Positions 1 through 9,695 of a stretch of DNA of 64,000 nt are shown piece after piece. The stretch spans positions 161,402 through 225,401 of the forward strand of contig NZ_VZQQ01000011.1 of the NCBI RefSeq assembly GCF_014397785.1, in the 5' to 3' direction. The stretch's first letter is position 1. The number at the start of each line of letters is the position of its first letter. The notes beneath the pieces are model-generated. The model ran no database searches. It saw nothing but the letters and a program-made list of their open reading frames with translations, and was not told the DNA's origin. The DNA is from Paraburkholderia podalyriae. Lineage in GTDB: Bacteria; Pseudomonadota; Gammaproteobacteria; Burkholderiales; Burkholderiaceae. The position numbers and the translations under genes were made by a program.

Positions 1-155
1 CGGTCGCGCAAAACGTCGCGTTCGTACCGGGCGCTCCGTTCTTCGCGAGCGACGCGCAGCACAACACGCTGCGTCTGTCGTTCGTCACGGTGCCACCGGC
101 TAAAATCGACGAAGGCGTGGCGCGTCTGGCCGCAATCGTGCGCGCAAAAATCTGA
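1..155 (+). CDS. C-terminal end of a PLP-dependent aminotransferase (partial)
   Basis: Only the last 50 codons are inside the window; the gene begins upstream. The visible tail reads VAFVPGAPFF followed about 15 residues later by LRLSFVTVP, a pattern seen at the C-terminus of fold-type I aminotransferases of the MocR/LysN/ARO8 group, where the Arg of the LRLSF segment binds the substrate carboxylate. The substrate cannot be inferred from this fragment. The stop is TGA at 153-155. An inverted repeat (GGGGCGAA at 179-186 and TTCGCCCC at 212-219) follows but lacks a T-run. Confidence 0.75.
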   Translation, partial: VAQNVAFVPGAPFFASDAQHNTLRLSFVTVPPAKIDEGVARLAAIVRAKI

Positions 156-258
156 ACGGCGCTAGCCGCACTGCCATCGGGGCGAAGTTACCACGCGCGT
201 TGCGTGCGGATTTCGCCCCGCCCGCATTCATCCAATCTCACCGAAACGAGGACAAGAC

Positions 259-723
259 ATGGCTCAATCGAATGTGTACGACAAGCTCAAGGAACTCGGC
301 ATCGAACTGCCGGCGGCGGGTGCGCCGGCAGCGGCCTACGTGATGAGCGCGCAAAGCGGCAACACGGTGTACCTGTCGGGCCACATCGCGAAGAAGGACG
401 GCAAGGTGTGGGTCGGCAAGCTCGGCGCGACGCTCGGCACCGACGAAGGCAAGGCCGCGGCGCGCTCGATCGCGATCGACCTGCTCGCCACCTTGCATGC
501 GCACGTCGGCGACCTGAACCGCGTGACGCGCATCGTCAAGCTGATGAGCCTCGTCAACTCGTCGCTCGATTTCACCGAGCAGCATCTGGTCACGAACGGC
601 GCGTCCGAACTGATCGCCGACGTATTCGGCGAGCGCGGCAAGCACGCGCGCTCGGCGTTCGGCGTCGCACAGATCCCGCTCGGCGCTTGCGTCGAGATCG
701 AGCTGATCGCCGAGGTCCAATAG
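259..723 (+). CDS. RidA/YjgF-family protein (putative enamine/imine deaminase)
   Basis: A 154-residue protein of the RidA (YjgF/YER057c/UK114) family, which forms trimers and hydrolyses reactive enamine/imine intermediates released by PLP enzymes. The family signature is clear near the C-terminus: RSAFGVAQIPLGACVEIE, including the Arg that binds the imine carboxylate, and YLSGHIAKKDG lies in the N-terminal half. At about 154 residues it is longer than the 128-residue archetype and belongs to the longer RidA subgroup. It directly follows an aminotransferase gene, a sensible partner because such enzymes generate these intermediates. The ATG is preceded by the purine-rich AACGAGGACAAG. Confidence 0.88.
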   Translation: MAQSNVYDKLKELGIELPAAGAPAAAYVMSAQSGNTVYLSGHIAKKDGKVWVGKLGATLGTDEGKAAARSIAIDLLATLHAHVGDLNRVTRIVKLMSLVNSSLDFTEQHLVTNGASELIADVFGERGKHARSAFGVAQIPLGACVEIELIAEVQ

Positions 724-918
724 CGTCGACGCAATGTGACGACGCATGCGGTGTCGCGTCGGATTCGTACATGATTCACGCCGCATTGCGATTCAAACGC
801 GCCGTCGGGTGTCACGCACCGGCGGCGCGTTTCTGTTTTATGGCGACGGTGGATCGCCGGCGCGCAGGCAGATAGAATCCGCGAATTCCCTTAACGTCCA
901 TTGCGCCGGGGCCTGTCG

Positions 919-1818
919 ATGTCCGCTCACACCGTTCGTTTCAAACAGGTCGACGTGTTTACGTCGACACCGTTCAAGGGCAATCCGCTTGCCGTCGTGT
1001 TCGATGCCGACACGCTCGATACCGCGCAAATGCAGGCCATCGCGCGCTGGACCAATCTGTCGGAAACCACGTTTCTGCTGAAGCCCACCGATGCGGCCGC
1101 CGACTATCGCGTGCGCATCTTCACGCCGGGCGGCGAGTTGCCATTCGCGGGTCATCCGACGCTGGGCACCGCACATGCTTTGCGTGAAAGCGGCTACCAG
1201 CCGAAGCAGGCCGGCAAGCTGATCCAGCAATGCGGCGTGGGTCTCGTCGAACTCGAAGCGCTCGACGGCGCCGACAGCATGCACGGCGCATGGGCGTTCG
1301 CCGCGCCGCCCGCGCGCGTGACACCACTCGCCGAGCATCGTTACGCAGCGCTGTCTACGGCTTTACGTAGTCAGGCGATCGACTTCAGCGCGCCGCCGTG
1401 CGCGGTCGACAACGGCGCACCGTGGCTCGTCGTGCGCGTCGATTCGGCGCGCGCCTGCCTCGCGCTCGACCCTGATACGGCGGCGCTCGCTGAGCTCGTG
1501 CATGCGGTCGACACACATGGTGTTGCGGTGTACGGGCCGCACGACGCCGACGGCCCCGCAACGTTCGAAGTCCGTTGCCTGATGGCGGGCGGCGGCTTCG
1601 GCATCGGCGAAGACCCGGTGACGGGTAGCGCCAATGCCGCACTCGCGGGTCTGCTGAACCTGCAACAACGTCGTCCCGGCGCGCGCTACACGGCGCGTCA
1701 GGGCACCGCGCTCGGCCGCGCGGGCGACGTGTCGGTCCACTACGACGATGCGCGCGGCAAGATCTGGATCGGCGGGCCTTCGGTGACCATCGTCGACGGC
1801 ACGTGCCGGCTCGCGTAA
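919..1818 (+). CDS. PhzF-family isomerase/epimerase-like protein
   Basis: A 299-residue protein of the PhzF/YddE family, with the two-fold beta-barrel fold shared with diaminopimelate epimerase. The catalytic Glu is in NLSETTFLLKP near residue 45. The PFAGHPTLGTAH and GEDPVTGSAN segments form the conserved ligand-binding loops. No phenazine genes are nearby, so the real substrate is unknown and phenazine synthesis should not be assumed. The ATG at 919 is chosen over an upstream TTG at 901 because the family begins almost directly with the HTVRFKQVDVFT strand and GTCGATG gives a short natural start. Confidence 0.88.
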   Translation: MSAHTVRFKQVDVFTSTPFKGNPLAVVFDADTLDTAQMQAIARWTNLSETTFLLKPTDAAADYRVRIFTPGGELPFAGHPTLGTAHALRESGYQPKQAGKLIQQCGVGLVELEALDGADSMHGAWAFAAPPARVTPLAEHRYAALSTALRSQAIDFSAPPCAVDNGAPWLVVRVDSARACLALDPDTAALAELVHAVDTHGVAVYGPHDADGPATFEVRCLMAGGGFGIGEDPVTGSANAALAGLLNLQQRRPGARYTARQGTALGRAGDVSVHYDDARGKIWIGGPSVTIVDGTCRLA

Positions 1819-2257
1819 GCGAATTGCGGCTTCGCGCACACGCCACGAGACGCCGCAAGTCGCCACTCCACACCACAAAAAGGCTCAGCGCGATGACGTC
1901 GCCATACCTGGTTCTCCGAATTCATCGCGGCCGGGTGTCGATGAAGTCTTCGACACACCACCGATCGATCGCGTCATAAGACCGGCGATGCAGCGCACAT
2001 GAACAGCCGGACAGAGGCGCCGCCGCGCCAGCGTATACCCCATGCCCGGACGCTTCCTTAATCCAGTGCCATTCAGTAATATCGAGACGTATATAGCGAA
2101 CCCTGTCCGATGACCTGTGGACGGTCCGGCGCGGCGCCACGCTCTCCCCCCTGCGCAGCAGCTTTGGCACCTTGGTCTCCATGCAGCCATCCATCTATTT
2201 CGCGCAGTCGATGCCCGTGCGTTTGCAAGCGGCCCGCACCCAGCCAAGGCCCGCACG
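1819..2257. other. Intergenic region without a recognisable gene
   Basis: This 439-bp stretch separates the PhzF-type gene from the GGDEF/EAL gene. Both strands carry short open frames rich in Arg and Ala, but none has a credible ribosome binding site or domain. It probably holds the promoter of the downstream gene (A/T-richer patch around 2075-2100). Confidence 0.5.
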
Positions 2258-4621
2258 ATGACTCAGTCCCGCTTCTCCGAGCCGCGCGACACCAGGCCGC
2301 GACGCGATCCAATGGTCACGCGCCGGCGCGCGTTGCTCGTCATTCCCGCGCTCGGGGTACTCGTACTGATCCTGCTGTGGACCGTGATCTTCGCGCGGCT
2401 GTCGGTAGAACGGGATGCGACGTACCGCGAAGCGATGGCGTCTTCCGCCATACTTTCCGCGGCGCTCGAGCAGCACACCATCAAGGCGATACACCAGGTC
2501 GATCAGATCACGCGATTCGTCAAGTACGAGTTCGAAAAGACGCCCAATCATTTCGATCTCGCGAGCACGGTCGAAAAAGGCGTCGTGCAAAGCGAAACGC
2601 TCGTGCAGGTGTCGATAATCGACGAGCACGGCAGACTGCTCGCCACTACGGCCGAACTGAATCCCGTTCACATTGACCTGTCCGACCGCGAGCACTTCAA
2701 GGTCCACGAGCACGAGAACGACGACCAGCTGTACATCAGCAAGCCGGTGCTCGGCCGCGTGTCGGGTCACTGGACGCTGCAGATGACGCGGCGCCTCAAT
2801 CATCCGGACGGCTCTTTCGCGGGCGTCATCGTGGTATCCGAAGATCCAGGCTACTTCACGTCGGACTTCTACAACAACGCGGCGATCGGCCGCGAAGGCG
2901 TGATCGCTGTGATCTCGGACCGCGGCACCGTGCTCGCGCGCCGCACCGGCAACACCAGCAAGGCGAGCAGCACGTTCACCGCGAGCGGCACGTATCCGAC
3001 TTCGGAGCACGTGTCGGGCACTTACGTCGATTCGATCGACAACGTCACACGCATCGTGTCGTACCGGCACATCGACGGCTATCCGCTCGGCGTGCTCGTC
3101 GGTCTTTCGCAGGGCGAAGAATTCGCCGACTACAACCACACGCGCAACGTCTATCTGTTGATGGCGGGCTTCGTCTCGCTCGCGATGCTCAGCTTCTTCG
3201 CGGTCGCCACCGGCCTGATCGGCAAGCTGCTCGGTCGCGAGCGCGAGATGACGCAGCTCGTCGAATACGATCTGTTGACCGGCCTGCGCAATCGCTATGC
3301 GACGTTGCAGGCGCTGCGCCACGACGTCGCGCAGCCGTTCAGTCTCGGCCGCCTCGCGATTCTTTTTATCGACCTCGACAACTTCAAGACCGTCAACGAC
3401 ACGCTCGGCCACAACGCCGGCGACATCGTGCTGCAGATGACGGCCTCGCGCCTCGCCACCGCGGTCGGCGAGAACGGCACGCTGAGCCGCATCGGCGGCG
3501 ACGAGTTCGTCGTCGTGATCAAGGGCGACGATGTCGAGAAGCGCGCGGTCGTGCTCGCCGAAGCCGCCGCGGAAGCGTTCTCGAAGCCGTTCGAGGTGCG
3601 CGGCAGCTCGTTCGTGCTGCATGCGAGCATCGGCATCGCGCTGTACTCCGTTGCCAACGAAAGCGAGATCGACCTGCTGAAAAAAGCCGACCTCGCGATG
3701 TACAGCGCGAAGGACGCGGGCAAGAACTGCTATCAGTTCTATTCGCCGGATCTGTCGCATCGCGCCGACCATCTGATGAAGTGGGAGCAGCAGTTGCGCG
3801 TCGCGCTCGTCGAGGGGCAACTGTTCCTCGCCTACCAACCGAAGATCGATCTGGCGCGTCGCTGCATTACCGGCTTCGAAGCGCTCGTGCGCTGGAACCA
3901 TCCGCAACATGGACTGATTGCGGCCAGCGAATTCATCCCCGTGGCCGAGTCGACCGGCCTGGTCGTGCCGATCGGCGACTTCGTGATCGAGACCGCATGC
4001 CGTCAGCTCGCGCAATGGCAGCAGCAGGGCTACGACACGCTGTCGCTCGCGGTGAATATCTCGGCGGTGCAGTTCTGGCGCGGTGACCTGTTCGAAACGA
4101 TCTCACGCGCGATCGAGAAAACCGGCATCTCCGCGCGCCGCCTCGAGCTCGAAATCACCGAAACGACGATGATGGAATTTCCGGAAGTCGTCTCCGAAAA
4201 AATCTTCGCGTTGAAGCGTCTCGGCGTACGCATCGCGCTCGACGATTTCGGCACCGGCTATTCGTCGCTGTCCTATCTGAACCGCTTCGCCGTCGATACG
4301 CTGAAGGTGGACCGTTCGTTCGTCCAGGCGATCCCGGGCGATCGCAGCGTCTGCGTGATGGTCACCGCGATCGTCAACCTCGCGCGCTCGCTCGGGCTCA
4401 CGGTGGTGGTCGAAGGCACGGAGACCGAAGAGCAGATCGCGTGGCTGGCCGCGCTCGGCAATATCGAGGCACAGGGCTTCCTGTTCTCGCGTCCGGTGCC
4501 GGTGGAGGCGATCCCCGCACTGCTCGATCGCTTCGGGGTATGCGGTATGAACAAGCTCAGCGCCCGCCGCGCCGCGCACGAAGCCGACAGCACAAGCAGC
4601 GTATCGAGCACCAACAATTAA
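2258..4621 (+). CDS. Membrane-anchored GGDEF-EAL cyclic-di-GMP protein with periplasmic sensor
   Basis: A 787-residue inner-membrane protein. A transmembrane helix spans about residues 25-47 and a second about 298-320. The ~250 residues between them resemble a periplasmic Cache-type ligand-binding domain. A GGDEF domain starts near residue 337 with an intact RIGGDEFVVVI motif (about 410). An EAL domain follows with FEALVRWNHP (about 539), LEITETTMM, DDFGTGYSS and KVDRSF, so all metal and catalytic residues expected of an active phosphodiesterase appear present. No RxxD inhibitory site lies at the usual position before GGDEF. Either activity, or both, could be functional. ATG 2258 is chosen over an upstream ATG at 2117 because the longer N-terminus is low-complexity and lacks family character. 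Confidence 0.9.
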   Translation: MTQSRFSEPRDTRPRRDPMVTRRRALLVIPALGVLVLILLWTVIFARLSVERDATYREAMASSAILSAALEQHTIKAIHQVDQITRFVKYEFEKTPNHFDLASTVEKGVVQSETLVQVSIIDEHGRLLATTAELNPVHIDLSDREHFKVHEHENDDQLYISKPVLGRVSGHWTLQMTRRLNHPDGSFAGVIVVSEDPGYFTSDFYNNAAIGREGVIAVISDRGTVLARRTGNTSKASSTFTASGTYPTSEHVSGTYVDSIDNVTRIVSYRHIDGYPLGVLVGLSQGEEFADYNHTRNVYLLMAGFVSLAMLSFFAVATGLIGKLLGREREMTQLVEYDLLTGLRNRYATLQALRHDVAQPFSLGRLAILFIDLDNFKTVNDTLGHNAGDIVLQMTASRLATAVGENGTLSRIGGDEFVVVIKGDDVEKRAVVLAEAAAEAFSKPFEVRGSSFVLHASIGIALYSVANESEIDLLKKADLAMYSAKDAGKNCYQFYSPDLSHRADHLMKWEQQLRVALVEGQLFLAYQPKIDLARRCITGFEALVRWNHPQHGLIAASEFIPVAESTGLVVPIGDFVIETACRQLAQWQQQGYDTLSLAVNISAVQFWRGDLFETISRAIEKTGISARRLELEITETTMMEFPEVVSEKIFALKRLGVRIALDDFGTGYSSLSYLNRFAVDTLKVDRSFVQAIPGDRSVCVMVTAIVNLARSLGLTVVVEGTETEEQIAWLAALGNIEAQGFLFSRPVPVEAIPALLDRFGVCGMNKLSARRAAHEADSTSSVSSTNN

Positions 4622-4729
4622 AGGGCGGGCGGGCGGTTCGTGGCTCGCGTACGGCGCCGCGACGTGACGTGTCGCGGCTCACGCCACACCACGCCAGCCG
4701 CGCCGCTGGCGATCGGCGATATCGGCAGA

Positions 4730-5188
4730 TCAGAATCCGCGCGACAGCACCGCGACGCCGATCGTCACCACACCCAGCACGAGATTGATCAGCACCAGAC
4801 GGCGGACCGTGCCGACCGCTTGCGCGCCATCGGGCCACTTCTGCGCCTGCACGGCGCGGCGAATGCGCGGATACACCGCGAAGCGGATATGCCCGAAGAT
4901 CAGCATCATCACGATGCCGAGGCCGGCCATCGCATCCAGAGGCCAACTGGCATGACCGCCGCCGAATTGCATCAGCAGAAAGCCGCCGCTGATCAGGATC
5001 ACGAGCACCGACACCCCGACCCAGTTGAAGAAGCGGCCGAACACCGACTCCCATAGCGGCAGGCGCAGTTGCGGCGACAGATCGCCGAGCGCCGGACGCA
5101 GGCAGAAATGCGCGAACACCATACCGCCGACCCACACCGCCACCCCGAGCAGATGCAGAAAAAGCGCGACTTCGATAGCTTTGTTCAT
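4730..5188 (-). CDS. CopD-like four-helix membrane protein
   Basis: A 152-residue integral membrane protein with about four hydrophobic helices and the HLLGVAVWVGGMVFAHF segment near the N-terminus. That His/Trp-rich first helix is typical of the CopD/YkoX-like membrane domain family, some members of which act in copper handling. No copper genes are adjacent, so copper specificity is not supported by context. The start at 5188 follows a GGAGAGGAAAATTAC leader, a strong ribosome binding site; an in-frame ATG 27 bases upstream lacks one. Confidence 0.75.
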   Translation of the reverse strand: MNKAIEVALFLHLLGVAVWVGGMVFAHFCLRPALGDLSPQLRLPLWESVFGRFFNWVGVSVLVILISGGFLLMQFGGGHASWPLDAMAGLGIVMMLIFGHIRFAVYPRIRRAVQAQKWPDGAQAVGTVRRLVLINLVLGVVTIGVAVLSRGF

Positions 5189-5327
5189 GTAATTTTCCTC
5201 TCCCGACGACGCCACACCATTTAGGACACTCGATCCCGCTCAGCAGCAACCGAGCGCGTTCGACCATGCGTGATGCGGGCAGTTCCGGATATCGACGTCG
5301 ATTGCATCGTATTTTGTCGAGACTCCA

Positions 5328-7649
5328 CTAAGCCGGTAGGACCGGGCGCATGCTGTCGAGCTTCAGCTTGCTGTCGGGCGCGCGTCCCTTGCGCGCGCGT
5401 TTGCCGACATGCGCGGCAAGCCCGGCGCCGGCAAGCTTCTCTTCGTCGACGCGGCCGCCACGGCGCGTGCCGATCAGCATCACGCCGGCCTTGTTGATCG
5501 CAAGCGCCTGCACGAGCGTCTCGTTGTCGTCGAGCGCCATCAGCGTGACGCCGCGGCCACCGCCCGACAGCGTCTTCATCTCGTCGAGGCCGAACACGAG
5601 CAGACGCCCGCCCGACGACAGACACGCGACCTGCGCCGCATCCGGCAGCATCGGCATCGGCGCGAGCGGCGCGGCACCGGCATCGATCGTCATGAACGAC
5701 TTGCCGGCCTTCACGCGGCTCACCATGTCGCCGACCTTCGCGATAAAGCCAAAGCCGTTGCTCGACGCGAGCAGCAGCGCCTGTTCCGCCGGCGCGGCGT
5801 AGTAGTGCATCAGATGGCTGCCCGATTCGAGCTCGATCAACGACGTGACCGGCACGCCGTCGCCGCGTCCGCCCGGCAGCTGAGCCACCGCGACCGAATA
5901 GACGCGCCCGTTGCTGCCCCATGAGATCAACGTGTCGGGCGTGCGGCACTGGAACGCCGCATAGAGGCCGTCGCCGGCCTTGAAGCTGAAGCCCGCGGGG
6001 TCGAGGCCGTGGCCCTTCAGCGCGCGCACCCAGCCCTTCTGCGACACCACGACCGTCACCGGCTCGTCGACCACGCGCGCTTCGAACGTCGCGCGCTTTT
6101 CCTGCTGGATCAGCGTGCGGCGCTCGTCGCCATATTGTTTCGCGTCGGCTTCGATTTCCTTGATCAGCAGCCGCTTCATCGCCGATTCGCTGCCGAGCAG
6201 CTCTTCGAGCTTGGCCTTCTCGTCGCGCAACTCGGCCAGCTCCTTCTCGATCCTGATCTTCTCGAGGCGCGCCAACTGACGCAGCCGGATTTCGAGGATG
6301 TCCTCGGCCTGGCGGTCCGTCAGCCCGAACGCGGCCATCAGCGCGACCTTCGGCTCGTCCGATTCGCGAATGATGCGGATGACTTCGTCGATATTCAGGA
6401 AGACGATCATCCGGCCTTCGAGAATATGAATCCGGTCGTCGACCTTCGACAGACGATGCCGCGTGCGGCGCGTCACCGTCGTGAAACGGAACGCGATCCA
6501 CTCGTGCAGGATTTCGCTCAACCCCTTCTGACGCGGCCGGCCATCGCCGCCGACCATCACCATGTTCAGCGGCGCGTTCGATTCGAGGCTCGTGTGCGCA
6601 AGCAGCGTGTTGACGAACTCGGTCTGATCGATGCGGCTCGACTTCGGCTCGAACACGAGACGCACCGGCGCGTCTTTGCCCGATTCATCGCGCACCGCGT
6701 CGACGAGCGCGAGCAGCGTCTGCCTCGTCTGCAACTGCTCGGGCGTCAGTGCCTTCTTGCCGAGCTTGATCTTCGGGTTGGTCTGTTCTTCGATTTCCTC
6801 GAGCACCTTCTGCGCGGCCGTATTCGGCGGCATTTCGGTGATCACGAGTTGCCACTGGCCGCGCGCGAGATCTTCGATCTTCCAGCGCGCGCGGACCTTC
6901 AGGCTGCCGCGGCCGGTTTCGTACGCGGCGGCGATTTCCGCCTCGCTCGAAATGATCTGGCCGCCGCCGGGGAAGTCCGGACCTGGCACATGCTGCATCA
7001 GCTCCGCGTGCGAGAGTTTCGGGTTGCGGATCAGCGCGACCGCCGCCCCCGCGACTTCGCGCAGGTTGTGCGACGGGATTTCCGTTGCGAGGCCGACGGC
7101 GATGCCCGATGCGCCGTTGAGCAGCACGAACGGCAGACGCGCCGGCAGCACCTTCGGCTCTTCGAACGAGCCGTCGTAGTTCGGCATGAAGTCGACCGTG
7201 CCCTGGTCGATTTCGGCGAGCAGCAGCTTCGCGATGGGCGTCAGGCGCGCTTCGGTGTAACGCATCGCCGCCGCGCCGTCGCCATCGCGCGAGCCGAAGT
7301 TGCCCTGGCCGTCGATCAGCGGATAGCGCATCGAGAAGTCCTGCGCGAGACGCACGAGTGCGTCGTACGCGGACTGGTCGCCATGCGGGTGGTACTTACC
7401 GAGCACGTCGCCGACCACGCGCGCCGATTTGACCGGCTTCGCGTTGTCGCCGAGGCCCATCTCGTTCATCGCGAACAGGATGCGGCGCTGCACCGGCTTC
7501 TGGCCGTCGCAAACATCCGGCAGCGCGCGGCCCTTGACCACGCTGACCGCATACTCGAGGTACGCGCGCTCCGCGTAGTTGCCGAGCGTCAGCACGTCGC
7601 TGTCCGACGGCGGCTCGTTGAAAAGGTCGAGAGTGTTATCGTCGTCCAT
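5328..7649 (-). CDS. parC: DNA topoisomerase IV subunit A
   Basis: A 773-residue type IIA topoisomerase A subunit that, with ParE, decatenates daughter chromosomes. The catalytic Tyr is in AAAMRYTEARL. The quinolone-determining segment begins KYHPHGD, and IPSHNLREV and the C-terminal PGGRGDGVP motif characterise ParC. The C-terminal domain lacks the full GyrA-box array, supporting ParC over GyrA. Length matches betaproteobacterial ParC. It lies 60 bp downstream of parE, so the two are probably one transcript. Residue two after the HPHG segment is Gln where E. coli ParC has the quinolone-contact Ser80. Confidence 0.97.
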   Translation of the reverse strand: MDDDNTLDLFNEPPSDSDVLTLGNYAERAYLEYAVSVVKGRALPDVCDGQKPVQRRILFAMNEMGLGDNAKPVKSARVVGDVLGKYHPHGDQSAYDALVRLAQDFSMRYPLIDGQGNFGSRDGDGAAAMRYTEARLTPIAKLLLAEIDQGTVDFMPNYDGSFEEPKVLPARLPFVLLNGASGIAVGLATEIPSHNLREVAGAAVALIRNPKLSHAELMQHVPGPDFPGGGQIISSEAEIAAAYETGRGSLKVRARWKIEDLARGQWQLVITEMPPNTAAQKVLEEIEEQTNPKIKLGKKALTPEQLQTRQTLLALVDAVRDESGKDAPVRLVFEPKSSRIDQTEFVNTLLAHTSLESNAPLNMVMVGGDGRPRQKGLSEILHEWIAFRFTTVTRRTRHRLSKVDDRIHILEGRMIVFLNIDEVIRIIRESDEPKVALMAAFGLTDRQAEDILEIRLRQLARLEKIRIEKELAELRDEKAKLEELLGSESAMKRLLIKEIEADAKQYGDERRTLIQQEKRATFEARVVDEPVTVVVSQKGWVRALKGHGLDPAGFSFKAGDGLYAAFQCRTPDTLISWGSNGRVYSVAVAQLPGGRGDGVPVTSLIELESGSHLMHYYAAPAEQALLLASSNGFGFIAKVGDMVSRVKAGKSFMTIDAGAAPLAPMPMLPDAAQVACLSSGGRLLVFGLDEMKTLSGGGRGVTLMALDDNETLVQALAINKAGVMLIGTRRGGRVDEEKLAGAGLAAHVGKRARKGRAPDSKLKLDSMRPVLPA

Positions 7650-7709
7650 CTAGATTCCGTGTCCGTGTTTGGCTTGAAGTGTCATATGCGGTGGTGCAGC
7701 GCGCGGCGC

Positions 7710-9695
7710 TCAGATGTCCGCTTCCACTTCGTTACCCTTCTCTTCGAGCCAGCTGCGGCGCGACGCCGCCTCGCCCTTGCCCATCAGCATCGTCATGCGC
7801 GCGACGGTCGCGTCGTAGTCGAGTACGCCGAGCGCGACCGGTTGCAGGCGGCGCGTGTCGGGATTCATCGTCGTATCCCACAGCTGCTCCGCGCTCATTT
7901 CGCCGAGACCCTTGAAGCGGCTGATCGACCACTGGTTGTCGCGCACGCCGTCCTTGCGCAGCTTGTCGAGAATCGCCTCGAGCTCGCCTTCGTCGAGCGC
8001 ATAGAGCTTCTGCGCGGGCTTCTTGCCGCGCGCGGGCGCATCGACGCGAAACAGCGGCGGCCGCGCGACGCACACATGGCCGCGCTCGATCAGCTGCGGA
8101 AAGTGCTTGAAGAACAGCGTGAGCAGCAGCACCTGAATGTGGGAGCCGTCGACGTCCGCGTCCGACAGAATGCAGATCTTGCCGTAGCGTAGATTCGACA
8201 GATCGACCTTGTCGTCCGGACTGTGCGGATCGACGCCGATCGCCACCGAAATGTCGTGCACCTCGTTGTTCGCGAACAGGCGATCTCGCTCGGTTTCCCA
8301 CGTGTTCAGCACCTTGCCGCGCAACGGCAGGATGGCCTGATACTCCTTGTCGCGGCCCATCTTCGCGGAGCCGCCCGCCGAGTCGCCCTCGACGAGGAAC
8401 AGCTCATTGCGGCCGATTTCCGTCGATTCGCAATCGGTCAGCTTGCCGGGCAGCACCGCGACACCCGAGCTCTTGCGCTTCTCGACCTTCTGCCCCGCGC
8501 GCGTGCGCGCCTGCGCCTGCTTGATCACGAGGTCCGCGAGTTTCTTGCCGTGCTCGACGTGCTGGTTCAACCAGAGTTCGAGCGCCGGCCGCGCGAACGA
8601 CGACACGAGCTTCACCGCATCGCGGCTGTTCAGGCGCTCCTTGATCTGGCCTTGAAACTGCGGATCGAGCACTTTCGCCGACAGCACGAACGACACCCGC
8701 GCGAACACGTCTTCGGCGAGCAGCTTCACGCCCTTCGGCTGCAGGTTGTGCAACTCGACGAAGCTCTTGACCGCTTGGTAAAGACCGTCGCGCAAGCCCG
8801 ACTCATGCGTGCCGCCCGCGGGCGTCGGAATCAGGTTCACGTACGACTCGCGCGTGAGCGGCCCTTCCTCGCTCCACGCGACGACCCATGTCGCGCCCTC
8901 GCCTTCGGCGAACGTCTCTTCGCTCGAACGCGAGCTTTCCGCGTAGCGCTCGCCTTCGAACAGCGGAATCAGCAGGTCGCTGCCGTTCATGCCTTCGAGC
9001 AGATAGCCGCGCAGGCCGTCTTCGTATTTCCAGCTTTGCTGCTCGCCGGTTTTTTCGTTGACGAGCGTGACTTCGACTCCCGGCAGCAGCACCGCCTTCG
9101 AGCGCAACAGACGCTGCAGTTCGCCGAGCGGCAGGTTCGGCGAATCGAAGTATTTCGGATCGGCCCACGCGGTCACGCGCGTGCCGGATTTCTTGTCACC
9201 CCTGGCGGCGGCGCGCACTTCGAGCGGTTTCGCGACGTCGCCGTGCGCGAAGCTCAAATCGGCGACCTTGCCGTCGCGCCACACCGTGACGTCGAGTCGC
9301 GTGGACAGCGCGTTCGTCACCGACACGCCCACACCGTGCAGGCCGCCCGAGAACGTGTAGGCGCCGCCGGCGGCCTTGTCGAACTTGCCGCCCGCATGCA
9401 GGCGCGTGAAAACGATTTCGACGACCGGCACGCCCTCTTCGGGATGCAGGCCGAACGGAATGCCGCGGCCGTCGTCGTCGACCGAGACCGAATGGTCCGC
9501 GTGCAGCGTGACCGTGATTTGTCGGCCGTAGCCGCCGAGGGCTTCGTCCGATGCGTTGTCGATGACTTCCTGAATGATGTGCAGCGGATTCTCGGTGCGG
9601 GTGTACATGCCGGGTCGTTGCTTGACCGGCTCCAGACCCTTCAACACCTTGATCGACGCTTCGCTATACGCGGCGTTTGGCTTTTTCGTAGACAT
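7710..9695 (-). CDS. parE: DNA topoisomerase IV subunit B
   Basis: A 661-residue GHKL-type ATPase subunit of topoisomerase IV. The N-terminal ATP-binding motifs include GLEPVKQRPGMY, DNASDEALGG, DDGRGIPFG and GGLHGVGVSVTNALS. The TOPRIM domain carries LVEGDSAGGSAKMGRD and PLRGKVLN. The C-terminus, with RFKGLGEMSAEQLW and LMGKGEAASRR, is standard for ParE. ATG 9695 is chosen because the conserved N-terminal sequence begins just after it; upstream in-frame codons are Arg/Pro-rich and not family-like. It precedes parC by 60 bp. Confidence 0.97.
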   Translation of the reverse strand: MSTKKPNAAYSEASIKVLKGLEPVKQRPGMYTRTENPLHIIQEVIDNASDEALGGYGRQITVTLHADHSVSVDDDGRGIPFGLHPEEGVPVVEIVFTRLHAGGKFDKAAGGAYTFSGGLHGVGVSVTNALSTRLDVTVWRDGKVADLSFAHGDVAKPLEVRAAARGDKKSGTRVTAWADPKYFDSPNLPLGELQRLLRSKAVLLPGVEVTLVNEKTGEQQSWKYEDGLRGYLLEGMNGSDLLIPLFEGERYAESSRSSEETFAEGEGATWVVAWSEEGPLTRESYVNLIPTPAGGTHESGLRDGLYQAVKSFVELHNLQPKGVKLLAEDVFARVSFVLSAKVLDPQFQGQIKERLNSRDAVKLVSSFARPALELWLNQHVEHGKKLADLVIKQAQARTRAGQKVEKRKSSGVAVLPGKLTDCESTEIGRNELFLVEGDSAGGSAKMGRDKEYQAILPLRGKVLNTWETERDRLFANNEVHDISVAIGVDPHSPDDKVDLSNLRYGKICILSDADVDGSHIQVLLLTLFFKHFPQLIERGHVCVARPPLFRVDAPARGKKPAQKLYALDEGELEAILDKLRKDGVRDNQWSISRFKGLGEMSAEQLWDTTMNPDTRRLQPVALGVLDYDATVARMTMLMGKGEAASRRSWLEEKGNEVEADI

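Noticed and set aside
2195..4015. Long minus-strand open frame opposite the GGDEF-EAL gene
   Set aside because: Composition is the typical antisense shadow (Asp/Arg/Val-rich) and the plus strand has intact catalytic motifs.
6009..8192. Very long plus-strand open frame opposite parC/parE
   Set aside because: It is Arg/His-rich mirror coding of two certain genes in high-GC DNA, with no domain and no ribosome binding site.
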